Source of the DNA: Mycobacterium sp. GA-1285
Lineage (GTDB): Bacteria; Actinomycetota; Actinomycetes; Mycobacteriales; Mycobacteriaceae
DNA: 64,000 bases
Direction of reading: 5' to 3'
Assembly: GCF_001499905.1 (NCBI RefSeq)
Contig: NZ_LQIS01000003.1
Coordinates: 62,001-126,000, forward strand
Each line of letters opens with the position of its first letter. The first letter of the stretch is position 1. Below are positions 34,871 through 45,700 of the stretch, piece after piece. The notes under the pieces were generated by a model. That model saw only the letters and a list, made by a program, of their open reading frames with translations, was not told the DNA's origin and did not search any database. Made by a program: the position numbers and the translations under genes.

Positions 34871-35944
34871 TCACCCCAAACGTGCGACGAGCGCGTCGGT
34901 CACCTCCGATGTCGACGCCCGCCCACCCAGGTCCCCGGTCCGGGTCTCGGGGGCCGCCAACGTCGACTCGACGGCGGCCATCACCTCAGCGGCGGCCGCC
35001 GCGTGTCCGAGGTGCTCGAGCATCAGGGCCGCCGACCACACCGCGCCGATCGGGTTGGCGATGCCCTCCCCGGCGATGTCGGGTGCCGAGCCGTGCACGG
35101 GCTCGAACATCGACGGGTACTGCTTGGTGGGGTCCAGATTGGCCGACGGGGCTATCCCGATCGAACCCGCCACCGCGGCCGCGAGGTCACTGAGGATGTC
35201 GCCGAACAGGTTTGAGCCGACGACGACGTCGAACCGCCGCGGCTGCAACACGAATTTGGCGGCCAGCGCGTCGATGTGCTCGCTGTCGAACCGCACGTCC
35301 GGGTAGCGCGACGCGCGCTCCGCGACCACCTCGTCCCAGAACGGCAGCGTGTGCACGATGCCGTTCGACTTGGTCGCCGATGTCACGTAACCGCGTCGGG
35401 TGCGCGCGAGCTCGAACGCGAAGTCCGCGATGCGGCCGACCCCGCTTCGCGTGAAAACCGATTCCTGCAGTGCCATTTCGTCGGGGAAGCCGCGGTTCAG
35501 CCGCCCGCCGATCTCGCTGTACTCGCCTTCGACGTTCTCGCGGACCACGACGAAGTCGACGTCATCGGCCGTCCGAAGCGGGCTTTCGACGCCGTCGAAC
35601 ACCCGGATCGGTCGCATGTTCACGTACTGGCGGAAGGCGCGGCGGATCGGGATGAGCAGCCCCCACAGCGACACGTGGTCGGGGACGCCCGGCCACCCGA
35701 CCGCGCCCAGGAGGATGGCGTCGAACCCGCGCAGTGTGTCGATTCCGTCGGCGGGCATCATCGCGCCCTCCTCCGCGTAGCGCTGACACGACCAGTCGAA
35801 CTCGGTGTAGGACAACGCTATTCCGTGCTTGTGCCCCACGGCGTCCAGCACCGCGCGCGCCGACACGATCACCTCGGTGCCGATCCCGTCACCGGGAATG
35901 ACGGCGATTGATCGGGTTGCCGGCTCGGCCGACGGTGCGGTCAT
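34871..35944 (-). CDS. Tartrate/D-malate-type dehydrogenase (isocitrate/isopropylmalate dehydrogenase family)
   Basis: 357 aa. SIAVIPGDGIGTEV opens the family fold; ENVEGEYSEIGGR and NLFGDILSDLAAAVAGSIG are the substrate and metal motifs, and EPVHGSAPDIAGEGIANP binds NAD. The pattern fits tartrate dehydrogenase/decarboxylase (TDH, DmlA). Its ATG overlaps the transporter stop (ATGA), so uptake and oxidation of a C4 dicarboxylate are coupled. Confidence 0.85.
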   Translation of the reverse strand: MTAPSAEPATRSIAVIPGDGIGTEVIVSARAVLDAVGHKHGIALSYTEFDWSCQRYAEEGAMMPADGIDTLRGFDAILLGAVGWPGVPDHVSLWGLLIPIRRAFRQYVNMRPIRVFDGVESPLRTADDVDFVVVRENVEGEYSEIGGRLNRGFPDEMALQESVFTRSGVGRIADFAFELARTRRGYVTSATKSNGIVHTLPFWDEVVAERASRYPDVRFDSEHIDALAAKFVLQPRRFDVVVGSNLFGDILSDLAAAVAGSIGIAPSANLDPTKQYPSMFEPVHGSAPDIAGEGIANPIGAVWSAALMLEHLGHAAAAAEVMAAVESTLAAPETRTGDLGGRASTSEVTDALVARLG

Positions 35945-37572
35945 GTACCCAACCCCAGGAGGCTGATCATCAGCGGTAACAAGATGATGATCAGGATCGC
36001 GCCCGCGATGTCGAACGCGACGCCGGAGCGGATCATCTTCGTGATCGGGACGACGCCCGAGCCGTAGACGATCGCGTTCTGCGGGGTGGACACCGGCAGC
36101 ATGAAGCCGAACGACGCCGCGAACGTCGCCGCCAGTGCGGGCACGAACGGGTTCACGCCTGCGGCCACGGCAACGGGGATGACGATCGGCACGACCACGG
36201 CAGCGGACGCGGTGTTGCTGGTGGTTTCGGAGACGATGATCGCGAGCAGCACCGCGAAGACGGTGATCGCGACGCTGCTCGACAGGCCGAGTGCGTCGTT
36301 GACGGAGGTGCCGATGGTCTCGGCCAGCCCGGTTGACGAGATCAGCGAGCCGAAGATGATGCCGGTGCCGAACAAGATGATTGTGCCCCAGTCGATTTCG
36401 GCAGCGTCCTTCCAGCGCAAGGTGAATTCCCTGCTGCGCCAGTCCGTCGGCAGCAGGAACAGCAGCGACGCGCCGAACACCGCGACCACTCCCTCGTCGA
36501 GGCGATCGCTGACGAATTCGTACGTGTTCGACTCGGTGCCGGTGATCAACGCGACCACGCCGGGAAGGACCCACAGCGTCACCGTGATGCCGAAGGCGAT
36601 CAGGGTGTTCTTCTCCGCCCGCGACAGCGACCCCAACTTCTCGCGCTCGCCGGCGACGTACTCGGCCACGCCGTCGATGCGTTTGATCTCGGGCTTGTTG
36701 AGCCGCAGCAGGATCAGCGTCAGCAGAAGGAACATCACGAAGCAGATGGGGATGGCCATGACCATCCACTGGCCGAAGCTGATCCGCTCACCGGTGGCCT
36801 CTTCGATCAGTCCGCGCCCGATCAGGTTCGGCGGGCTGCCGACGGGGGTGAGCAGGCCACCGACGCTGGCGCCGTAGGCCAGCATCAGCATGAGGGCGGT
36901 GCCCACCCGCAGCCGGTGCGGGTCGAAGTCGACCCGCAGCCGGTGCGGGTCGAAGTCGGGTTCGACGTCGCCGCGCTGCTGCAGCAGTTTGGCGACGACG
37001 GACAGGATGCCGATCGCGGTGGGCAGCAGCATCGCCACTGTCGCGGTGTTGGAGACGAATGCGGACAGCAGGCATGTGATCGCGCCGAACGCGATGATGA
37101 CCCCGGTGGTGGAGCGACCGGCCCGCGGCAGGGCCAGGATGCGGAATGCGAAGCGCCGCGCGACACCGTGTTTGAGCATCGCCTGGGCGAGGATGAACGC
37201 CCCGATGAACGTGAAGATGGTCGACGATCCGAAGGGGCCGAGGACATCGTCGACCGGTGCGACCCCGAGGAACACCGCGACCGCGACGCCGAGCAGGCCG
37301 CCGATCGGGATCGGCACCGCCTCGCTGATCCACAGCGCGATCACGCCGAGCAGGACCGCGCCGAGCACCTGTTGTTCGCGCGGGATGTCGATCGGCAGGA
37401 CGAGGAAGACGACGGTCAGCAACGGGGCGAGGAACAGGCCGATCGTGCGGCGCCCCTTCTCGAACCGTTCCTCCTGCGGGGAGAGCTTCTGCTCGCCGAG
37501 ACTTCGGTAGGTCGCGCTTCCGAGTAGTGCCTTGTCGACGTCCGTCGGCGTGACCTGGTTCTCCGTGCTCAT
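35941..37572 (-). CDS. DASS-family (SLC13) sodium:dicarboxylate transporter
   Basis: 543 aa from ATG 37572. About twelve hydrophobic helices, with the DASS signature near the C-terminus (AASFGFMLPVSTPQNAIVYG) and SNTATVAMLLPTAIG plus VGSPPNLIG in the first half. It would import C4 dicarboxylates such as malate or tartrate for the downstream dehydrogenase. A 9-residue tandem duplication (DFDPHRLRV twice) lies in a cytoplasmic loop. Confidence 0.9.
   Translation of the reverse strand: MSTENQVTPTDVDKALLGSATYRSLGEQKLSPQEERFEKGRRTIGLFLAPLLTVVFLVLPIDIPREQQVLGAVLLGVIALWISEAVPIPIGGLLGVAVAVFLGVAPVDDVLGPFGSSTIFTFIGAFILAQAMLKHGVARRFAFRILALPRAGRSTTGVIIAFGAITCLLSAFVSNTATVAMLLPTAIGILSVVAKLLQQRGDVEPDFDPHRLRVDFDPHRLRVGTALMLMLAYGASVGGLLTPVGSPPNLIGRGLIEEATGERISFGQWMVMAIPICFVMFLLLTLILLRLNKPEIKRIDGVAEYVAGEREKLGSLSRAEKNTLIAFGITVTLWVLPGVVALITGTESNTYEFVSDRLDEGVVAVFGASLLFLLPTDWRSREFTLRWKDAAEIDWGTIILFGTGIIFGSLISSTGLAETIGTSVNDALGLSSSVAITVFAVLLAIIVSETTSNTASAAVVVPIVIPVAVAAGVNPFVPALAATFAASFGFMLPVSTPQNAIVYGSGVVPITKMIRSGVAFDIAGAILIIILLPLMISLLGLGT
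36905..36958. repeat. 27-bp exact tandem duplication inside the dicarboxylate transporter gene
   Basis: Two identical 27-bp units (36905-36931 and 36932-36958, beginning ACCCGCAGCCGGTGCGGG) keep the frame and double DFDPHRLRV. Each unit contains its own short dyad (CCCGCAGCCGGTGCGGG). Confidence 0.9.
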
Positions 37573-37677
37573 TGCCGGCTCCGTCCACCCGGTGGTGTGT
37601 GCTACGCCACAATCGCCGGAAGGGAGTGCCCTGTGTGCAGGTGACGCTAAACATCGCGAGCGCGTCCTGCCCCTCGC

Positions 37678-37735
37678 CGAACGTGGGTTACCCGCACGCA
37701 TCAGAGCGCGAAAACGTGCGGGTAACCCACGTTCG
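37678..37735. terminator. Perfect 21-bp inverted repeat downstream of recD
   Basis: The arm 37678-37698 (CGAACGTGGGTTACCCGCAC plus G) is exactly complementary to 37715-37735, with a 16-nt loop. It lies 19 nt beyond the recD stop and 106 nt upstream of the transporter start, so a strong terminator for recD is likely. The arm also contains GGGTTACCC, so it could be a dispersed palindromic element. Confidence 0.65.
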
Positions 37736-37753
37736 CGGCAGAAGGAAAGGGGG

Positions 37754-39445
37754 TCAGGCGTTGCGCAGCCGCCGCGCCAGACCCGACGCTCGGACCGCCC
37801 GGCGTTGCACGGCGGCCCGCACCGAGGCCTGCGGACCGACGACCCGGATCCTCTTCTTGGCCCTGGTGACCGCGGTGTAGAACAGCTCGCGGGAGAGCAG
37901 CCGCGAATCCTGCGGGGGCAACAGCACGGTGACCTCGTCGGCCTGGCTGCCCTGCGATTTGTGGATCGTCATTGCATGCATCGTGTCGACCTCGGCGAGC
38001 CGGCTGGTCGCGAACTCCAGCCGCTCGGTGCCCGCGATGACCGCGCGCAGCACACCGTCGCGGAGCACCGTGACACCGGTGTCGCCGTTGTAGAGGTTGA
38101 GCCCGTAGTCGTTCGCGCTCACCAGCACCGGTCGTCCGGCGTACCACGTCGACCAGATCGGCTCGCCCGTCAACTCCGACAGCCAGCGCTCCACCTGGTA
38201 GTTCCAGTACCGCACGCCGAACGGGCCGCGCCGATGCGCACACAGCAGCCGGTGTTCGGTCAAGATGCTCAACGCCGCATCGGCGTCACCGAGAATCGCC
38301 GCGGTGCGCAAGGCAATAGCGTTGGGCATCAACACCTTACGAAGCTGGTCGGATGGTTGCTCGGTGTCGACCCACTCGATGTGCTCTCCGCCGGAGCGCA
38401 GCACGTCGATGACGGTGTCCTCGTCGCCGGCGCGGATCGCGGTGGCCAGCCGCCCAATCGACTCGCCGAACCGGTGCGACGTCTTCAACTCCGCGATCCG
38501 GCCCTCCCCGAGGCCGTCGACCAGATCGGCGAGCACCGCACCCGCCTCCACGGACGCCAACTGGTCCGGGTCGCCGACCAGGATGAGCCGGGCGTCCGGC
38601 CGCACCGCCTCCAGCAGTCGCGCCATCATCGTCAGCGACACCATCGACGTCTCGTCGACGACGATCACGTCATGCGGCAACCTGTTGGCGCGGTTGTGCC
38701 GGAACCGCGCCGAGGTGTCCGGGCGACTACCGAGCAGGCGGTGCAACGTGGTCGCGTGCAGTCCTGACAGCGCTTCGCGGTCGACCGCGTCGAGCTTGTC
38801 GACCTCCAGTTGCACGGCCTCCTGCAGCCGCGCCGCTGCCTTGCCGGTCGGCGCCGCCAACGCGATCCGCGGTCGCGTCCCGCTCGCGAGAAGCGCGAGC
38901 AGGCGCGCGACCGTCGTCGTCTTACCCGTGCCCGGGCCGCCGGTGAGCACCGTCAAGCCCTGCGAGAGCGCCAGCTCCGCCGCGGCGCGTTGCTCCTCGA
39001 AGCCCGCTGGAAACAACCTCTCGAGATCGGGCACCGCCTGGGCTGGCCGCTCGGCGATCATCGAGGAGATGTCGTCGCAGACCTGTTGTTCCTCCAGCCA
39101 GTACCGATCGAGGTACAGCAGGTCCCCGTCGACATGCAGCACCGGTGGTTGGCCGGTCAACGGGTGTGCGGCGATGGCGGCGAGCCAGTCGTCGACGGCA
39201 GGCCACGGCAGCCCGTCGAAACTCACCTGCTGTTCGACTGTCCGCAGGTCCAGGCATACCGAACCGTTGCGCAGGGCCCGCACCACGAGCGCGATCGCGA
39301 GCGACACTCGCTCGTCGGGCGCTTCGACCAGATCGCAGAGTCGTTGCGCGACATGCACATCCGACGGGTCGAGGACTTCGGCGTCGGTGAAGGTGCGCAG
39401 CAGTCCGGTGGCGCTGATCGCTCGCCGCCACTCCACACCGGTCAC
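37754..39445 (-). CDS. recD: Exonuclease V subunit RecD
   Basis: 563 aa from GTG 39445, which overlaps the recB stop (GTGA). 5'-3' helicase motor of RecBCD. Walker A LTGGPGTGKTTTVARLL, VIVVDETSMVS, LILVGDPDQLASVEAGAVLADL, and the C-terminal MTIHKSQGSQADEVTVLLP / FYTAVTRAKKRIRVVG are all present. Order recC-recB-recD is as in other mycobacteria, where RecBCD mainly supports single-strand annealing. Confidence 0.95.
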   Translation of the reverse strand: MTGVEWRRAISATGLLRTFTDAEVLDPSDVHVAQRLCDLVEAPDERVSLAIALVVRALRNGSVCLDLRTVEQQVSFDGLPWPAVDDWLAAIAAHPLTGQPPVLHVDGDLLYLDRYWLEEQQVCDDISSMIAERPAQAVPDLERLFPAGFEEQRAAAELALSQGLTVLTGGPGTGKTTTVARLLALLASGTRPRIALAAPTGKAAARLQEAVQLEVDKLDAVDREALSGLHATTLHRLLGSRPDTSARFRHNRANRLPHDVIVVDETSMVSLTMMARLLEAVRPDARLILVGDPDQLASVEAGAVLADLVDGLGEGRIAELKTSHRFGESIGRLATAIRAGDEDTVIDVLRSGGEHIEWVDTEQPSDQLRKVLMPNAIALRTAAILGDADAALSILTEHRLLCAHRRGPFGVRYWNYQVERWLSELTGEPIWSTWYAGRPVLVSANDYGLNLYNGDTGVTVLRDGVLRAVIAGTERLEFATSRLAEVDTMHAMTIHKSQGSQADEVTVLLPPQDSRLLSRELFYTAVTRAKKRIRVVGPQASVRAAVQRRAVRASGLARRLRNA

Positions 39446-42400
39446 GCTGCGGCCCTGCCCGCGTCGAGCAGATCCGACAGGGCGGTGATCAACGCCGCCG
39501 GCGGTTGCCAGCTGAACACACCGGCGGGATGGCCGTCTACGGTCGGGGTGTCCGGCCCGCACATCCCGCGCAGGAACAGATACAGCACGCCGCCCAGGTG
39601 GTGTTCGGGCGTGTATCCGGCCAACCGCCACCGCAGAAATCGATGCAGCACAACGGTGTACAGCAGCGCCTGCAGCGGGTAGTCGGAGTGCAGCATGGCC
39701 TCGGCCAGCCGCGGCCGCGAGTAGTCGGCTGCGGTGAGGACTCGATCGGGGTCGCCGAGCCAGTTGGTCTTGTAGTCGACCACGAGGTAGCGACCGTCGA
39801 TCCGCAGGACCGCGTCCACCGAGCCCGACATATATCCCTTCAGCGGCTGCGGTCCCAGTCCCGCTCCGGTCAACCGCTCCGCGTAAGACACGAGTGGGTC
39901 GTCCGTGGACAGATGGGCACGCAGCAGCTCACCGACGTGGGCGAGCCGGATGTCGGGGGTGGACACGCGCAGATCGCCACCCGCCAAGGGAAATTCGAAG
40001 TCCATCTCCCGCATCCGGTCGCCCAGCCCGATCTGCCGAAGCGTTGCGCCGCCTGCCAGCGGTCCGAGCGGAGTGTCGTGCATCGGCACCATCGCCGCCG
40101 CCAGCTCGCCGGCGTCGACGTCGACCGGCCACCACACGGAATGCTCGCGGATGCGATCCTCCAGCTCCGCGGCGAGGTCGGCGGCGAACGGATCCGCCGT
40201 TTCGAGGACGGCGTGCACCAGCGAACCGAACTTCGCGCCGGTCGGCAGCTCGGCCATCGGCGACGGTACGTCGGCGCCGGCGGCCGCAGCGGTCAACGGG
40301 ATTTCGGCGACCTCGTCGTCGAGCTCGACGACTTCGGGTTCACTGCTGACGGGTGTTGCCTCGACCGCGCGGATCAGGCCGCTGTAGGACGTCCGGCGCC
40401 ATGCCGTGTCGATGGGACGGTGGAAGTGGCGGGCCTCGACTTCGATGGGGCTCGGTGGCTCGTGACGTGAAGGCCTCGGACGCGGCACCGACTCCTCGAT
40501 CGTCGGACCGCCGACGGCTTCCCACTCTTTGAAGCGTGCCAGCGCGGCGTCGTCGGAAACCTTGCCGGGGACAATGACATCGGGCACCATCTGCTCACCT
40601 GGCCGTCGGCCGCGCAGCAGGCGGGACAGCCCGCCGTTCGGTTCGTCGCGGGAGGGCGCCCACCAGACGACCAATTGCGACTGCGCCCGTGTCATCGCGA
40701 CGTACATCAGGCGGCTGTCATCGCTGGCGTCCTCCTCGCGGCCCACCTTCGAGACCGCGTGGAAGTCCGGGCTGTCGTTGCCGCCGATGTGCAGGCACCG
40801 CGTATCGCCTTCGTGGTAGAGCACCAGCTCCGGTTCGAACACGTGACGGTTGAACGCGAACGGCAGGTAGACGACCGGGAACTGCAGTCCCTTGGCGACG
40901 AACACGGTCATCACCTGAACGGCCGCGGCGTCGTTGTCGAGGCGACGGAACCGCTCCGCGGCGCCGCTGCGCTCGTCGCGCTGGGCCCGCAACCAGTCCC
41001 GCAGCGCGGGCAGTGTGAAGTGCTCGCGGTGGGCGGCCTCCTGCAGCAGCTGGGTCATGTGGGCCAGGTCGGTCATCTGCCGCTCACCGTTGCGCCACGA
41101 CAGCACCCGGTCGCCCATGCCGGCGAGTTGCGCGGCCTCGAAGATCGCCGCCACCCCGCGCTCGCGGGCGTGACCGGCCCACTCCCGCAACGTCTCCGCG
41201 ATGCGGTCGGTCAGCCGGTCGCCGCCCGCGACGAGCGATTCGGCGGTCTCCCCGAAGAACATGGTCGCGGACGCCGCGCGCACGACGCCGGGCCGGTGCG
41301 GTTGGTCGAACGCCTCGAGCAATGCCAACCAATCGTCGGCGGCGTCGGAGGCGAAGATGTCGGAGTCGCCGGTGTACACCGCGGGGATGCCGGCGTCGCA
41401 CAGGGCGCGGTAGCAGACCCGGGCATCTTTGTGCTTCTCGACGATGACCGCGATGTCGCCGGCGCCGAGGAGGCGACCGTCGAACGTCGCACCCGCGTCG
41501 ATCAGCGCACCGATGTCGGCTGCCAGATCCTTGGGGATGTGGTCGCGGAGCTGATCGATCGGCAAGACACTGATCCCGCTGCGGCCCAAAGTGTTTCGAC
41601 GCACGACCCGCAGCCGGAATGGCTCGGTGCACGGTGCGCCGGCCAGCCGCGAACCTGTGTGCTTGGCAGCGACGTCGTGCACGACGATCTTCTCGTGGCC
41701 CAACTGCGCGCCGCGCAGCACCGCCTGCAGCCGGGTCACCAGCGCCTCGTCGCTGCGCCAGTTGGTGGCCAACGTCTTCTGGATGTCGGCCTTCGACGCC
41801 GCGCTCAGGTAGGTGACGATGTCGCCACCACGGAACGCGTAGATCGCCTGCTTGGGGTCGCCGATCAGGATCAGCGTCGACCGGTTGGTGAAAGCGCGGT
41901 CTATCACCCGCCACTGCACGGGATCGGTGTCCTGGAACTCGTCGACCATCACGATCGGCCAGCGCTGGTGCATGCGCAGCTGCGCGGCCGAGCCGTCGGC
42001 CTCCAGCGCATCGGCCAGGCGGCTGAGCAGGTCGTCGTAACCGAGAATTCCCTTACGCCGCTTGCGAACCTCCAGCTCGGCGAGAACGTCTGTGGCGAAG
42101 CGGACGCAGACCTCGGCGCGGGAGTCCGGTTCTGGGTTCTCGGGCCGCAGCTCGGTCGCGGGGTGCTCGACGACCTCCTTGGCGAGCCGCAGCGCATCGC
42201 GATAGGTCAGCAGCGGATTGTCGCGCTCGCGGCCGAAGTGGTGCAGGTACAGGTCGTCGACGATCTCGGTGACCAGCTCCTCGAGGCTCTCGACCAGCGT
42301 GACTCCGGAGTCGCTGTTACCCGCCACGCCCAGCGATTTGAGCACCAGCTGACAGAACTGGTGGGTGGTGGCGATCGTCGCGGCGTCGAACGCGGCCAGC

Positions 42401-42729
42401 GCGTCGCGCAGATGGGTTTCGCGTTCGGCCAGTTGGTCCGGGGTCCCGTCGAGCAGGTACCCGATGATCTCGTTGGCGTCGACCCTCGCCGGATCGGCGA
42501 AAGCCTGTACGGCGTCCACGATCTGGCGCCTCACCCGGTCGCGGAGTTCCTGCGTCGCCGCACGGCTGAAGGTGATCAACAGCATCTGGTCGAGCGTCGC
42601 GACACCCTCGGCGAGATAGCGGGTGACCAGCCCGGCCAACGCGAACGTCTTACCGGTGCCTGCGCTGGCTTCCAGCAGGGTGGTCGAGCGTTCGGCGGGC
42701 AGATCACCGAGGAGATCGAAGGGTTCCAT
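39442..42729 (-). CDS. recB: Exonuclease V subunit RecB
   Basis: 1095 aa; ATG 42729 overlaps the recC stop (TGATG). UvrD-type 3'-5' helicase with Walker A LLEASAGTGKTFALAGL, VMVDEFQDTDPVQW, LIGDPKQAIYAFRGGD, and MYVAMTRAQSQLVVWW. The C-terminal nuclease has RYLVVDYKTNWLG with catalytic Asp and Lys. Complete by length and motifs. Confidence 0.95.
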   Translation of the reverse strand: MEPFDLLGDLPAERSTTLLEASAGTGKTFALAGLVTRYLAEGVATLDQMLLITFSRAATQELRDRVRRQIVDAVQAFADPARVDANEIIGYLLDGTPDQLAERETHLRDALAAFDAATIATTHQFCQLVLKSLGVAGNSDSGVTLVESLEELVTEIVDDLYLHHFGRERDNPLLTYRDALRLAKEVVEHPATELRPENPEPDSRAEVCVRFATDVLAELEVRKRRKGILGYDDLLSRLADALEADGSAAQLRMHQRWPIVMVDEFQDTDPVQWRVIDRAFTNRSTLILIGDPKQAIYAFRGGDIVTYLSAASKADIQKTLATNWRSDEALVTRLQAVLRGAQLGHEKIVVHDVAAKHTGSRLAGAPCTEPFRLRVVRRNTLGRSGISVLPIDQLRDHIPKDLAADIGALIDAGATFDGRLLGAGDIAVIVEKHKDARVCYRALCDAGIPAVYTGDSDIFASDAADDWLALLEAFDQPHRPGVVRAASATMFFGETAESLVAGGDRLTDRIAETLREWAGHARERGVAAIFEAAQLAGMGDRVLSWRNGERQMTDLAHMTQLLQEAAHREHFTLPALRDWLRAQRDERSGAAERFRRLDNDAAAVQVMTVFVAKGLQFPVVYLPFAFNRHVFEPELVLYHEGDTRCLHIGGNDSPDFHAVSKVGREEDASDDSRLMYVAMTRAQSQLVVWWAPSRDEPNGGLSRLLRGRRPGEQMVPDVIVPGKVSDDAALARFKEWEAVGGPTIEESVPRPRPSRHEPPSPIEVEARHFHRPIDTAWRRTSYSGLIRAVEATPVSSEPEVVELDDEVAEIPLTAAAAGADVPSPMAELPTGAKFGSLVHAVLETADPFAADLAAELEDRIREHSVWWPVDVDAGELAAAMVPMHDTPLGPLAGGATLRQIGLGDRMREMDFEFPLAGGDLRVSTPDIRLAHVGELLRAHLSTDDPLVSYAERLTGAGLGPQPLKGYMSGSVDAVLRIDGRYLVVDYKTNWLGDPDRVLTAADYSRPRLAEAMLHSDYPLQALLYTVVLHRFLRWRLAGYTPEHHLGGVLYLFLRGMCGPDTPTVDGHPAGVFSWQPPAALITALSDLLDAGRAAA

Positions 42730-45700
42730 CACGTCTCCAGCGCCCGCAGCATCGGCAGCCACAGCCGACCGGCGTACGTGTCGAGACCGCGTTCGACGAG
42801 GTGCTTCAACCAGGTCGGCTTGCCGAACGCCAGTCTGTATGCGGGCTCATCTTCTTCGCCGGGATAGCTGCCGGAGCGCCACTTGTAGCCGGCTCGCTGC
42901 TCGGGGTCCCCGTGACCGTGCACGGCTTCGGCCCACGCGTACGACGTCTTGACCGGCAGCGGTAGCGGTTCGCGGCGGCCCTCGTCGTACATCGCCACCA
43001 GGTCGGCCAGCAACTCACGCGCCGGCCCCGGGGGTCGGCCGATGGATTCGACTCGCGGATTGGCGCCACGGCGGGCTCGTCCGATGCTGATCGCCTTCCA
43101 CTCCCGGCCGGGATCGTGAGCCAGCAACGCCAACAACAGGATCCACGGCTGCAACAGGTGCCGGCCGTCGAGCTTGGAATAGGTGACCGAGACCAGCCGT
43201 TCGCCGTAGACGGGTGTCACGGTGCCGGACACGCGGCGGCCCCCACCGATCTCGACGTCGATGTCGACCGCGGACGGATCGGCACCCCGGTACGGCCGTG
43301 CGGCATCGGAGATGAGCGAGGCCTGCTCACAGATTTCCTTCGCGCGACGCCATCCGAGATGGCCGGGAGGTAGCGTGCCGCGGCGCCACTCGGCTTGGCG
43401 TGCCTGGTCGGGATCCATGCCGCTCAACATGTCTCGCAGTACACGATCGCCGACCGTCCACTCCTCGAGTGCATCGATGTCGACGGGCATCGCGTCCTCG
43501 ACCCCGTCGACCTCCCACGGCAACGTGTAGTCCAGCGCGCGGAAGAACCCCTTCACGGGATCGCGGAAGAAGGCGACCAGGTCGGCCAGCACGACGTCGT
43601 CGGCCGCGGGTGCGGGCAGGGGTCCCGAAACGAATCGCGGCCGTTGCGCGCGTTCGGCCGCGCGGGTGAGTGCCGCGCGTTTGACCGTGGAGTCGAACGT
43701 GAACGGCACATCCGGTATCAGTTCGCCGGGAATGACGTTGCGGGTGTCGAACGGCTGCAGGGGATGTCGCACCACGATCGTGTCGCGGACCGGCTGTCCG
43801 GTGGTGCGGTCGAGCGTGTCGAGCAGTTCGGCGAGCGGAACGGCCGGCGGGCGTTCCTGACCGGAGTACTCGTTGGCGCCGGTGTAGGTGATCACCAGCG
43901 TCTCGGTGGCCGCGCCGATGGCGTCGAGCAGCAATTGCCGGTCCTCGGAACGGATGTCGCGTTCCCCTGTCATCGGCTCGCGGCCGAGCGCGTCGTCGCC
44001 GTCGACCACACCCAACCGGGGGAAGACCCCGTCGTCGAGACCGACCAGGCACACGACCCGGTGGGGCACCGACCGCATCGGCACCATCGTGCACACCGTC
44101 AGGGTGCCGGTGCGGAAATTGGCGCGGGTCGGCCTGCCCGCGAGGTGGCGGTCGAGCAGCGCGCGAATATCGCTCAGCCGCATCATCGTGTGGGCCCGGG
44201 GGCCCGCGGTGGCGAGCACATCGGCGAACTCGCGCTCGAGTTGCGCTGTCTGCCAGGCATCGTCGTCGTTCACCCGGGCCAACAAGCCGATGCTGTCGGT
44301 CAGCGCCTGCAGCCACTGCGCGAGTGGTCGGGTCCCGGCGAGGGACTGGACCGCACGGCCCAGCCGATCGATGTACTCGGCGAGTTGGCCGGCCAGGTCG
44401 ACCCGGTTGCTGCTCACGTCGTCCAGCGGCAGCGTGGCGTCGAGCCAGGCGTGGGAGTCGTCGGACATGGCCACCCCGGCCAGCACGCGGTCGATGCCGA
44501 ACCGCCATGTGTTCTGGACGAAGTCGACGCCGTACGGTCTGCGGTGCTCGACGTCGAAGCCCCAGCGGATGTTGGCCTGCCGCACCCAACGGGTGATGTC
44601 TTCGAGGTTGTCGTCGGTGAAGCCGAAGCGCGCGCGCACGGGGGCGGCCTGCGCGAGGTTGAGCACCTCACTCGAGGTGGCCCGCCCGCCGGCCAACGCC
44701 AGCAGCTGGGAGGCGACCCCGAGCAGCGGATTGGTCTGGACGAGTGACCGGTCGGCGAGCCGGACCCGCAACTGGTGCGCCGGGTGCACCCCGGTGATCA
44801 TGTCTCCCAGCCCGAAACCGGCCACGATCAGCGGTGCGTGGGTCTCGATGTCCGGGCACATGACGAGGATGTCGCGGGGTTCGAGTGTGCGGTCGTCGGC
44901 GAGCAGTCCGAGCAGAACTTCGCGGAGCACGTCGATCTGGCGGGCCGGCCCGTGGCAGCTGTGCACCTGCACCGAACGGTCGGTGGCGGAGTGCGCGCGG
45001 CCTTCTCGCCGGATCGTGTTGCCGGCGATGTCGGACTGCAGCCACCCGAGAAGGGTGTCCGGGTGCTCGCGGCCGCCGAGGTACTCGTCGGTGTGCGCAT
45101 CGTCGGGCAGCGCACGCTGCAGTTCGCGAAGGTCGCGGCCGAGGGTGGCCAGCAGGGGATGGCCGACTCGGCGGTGGCTGGTGTCTTCGCGGCGGGGAAT
45201 CTGGCCGTGCGTTTGTTTGAGTTGCTGCCACAGATCGTCGCTGGGATGGGGCAGCCACAGGTGCAGGTCATGGTGGGTGGACAGCGCGTCGAGCAGCTCG
45301 ATCTCGGTGCTGGGCAACCGGGTGTGCCCGAACAGCGACAGCCGTGCGGGCAGGTCGGTCGGGGATTCCCTCAGCCGCACAACGGTTTTCGCGTGCCGGA
45401 TGTGCGGTGTGTCGGCGTCGATGCGCTCGATGAGTGCGCGCCACAGCGGCGGCTGCCAGGCGAGGTCGGACGGGATGTCACCGTCGGCGCCGTTCTCCCA
45501 GTCGACCAGCAGCTGCGGGCGCTGGCGGGCGTAGGAGGCGAACAGCCCCGCGAGCCTGCGGGCGACCGCGTAACGCCGGCCCTGCCGCAGCTCTCTCTCC
45601 TCGCCGGTTTCGAAGTGGCCGAGGTGAGTGGCCAGCGGTGTGCACCAGTCCTCGACGCAGGCGGCGTCGATGACCTCCATCAGCGGCCACACCATCGTCT

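Noticed and set aside
40675..42867. 730-codon plus-strand open frame opposite recB
   Set aside because: Shadow of recB in high-GC DNA; no recognisable domain.
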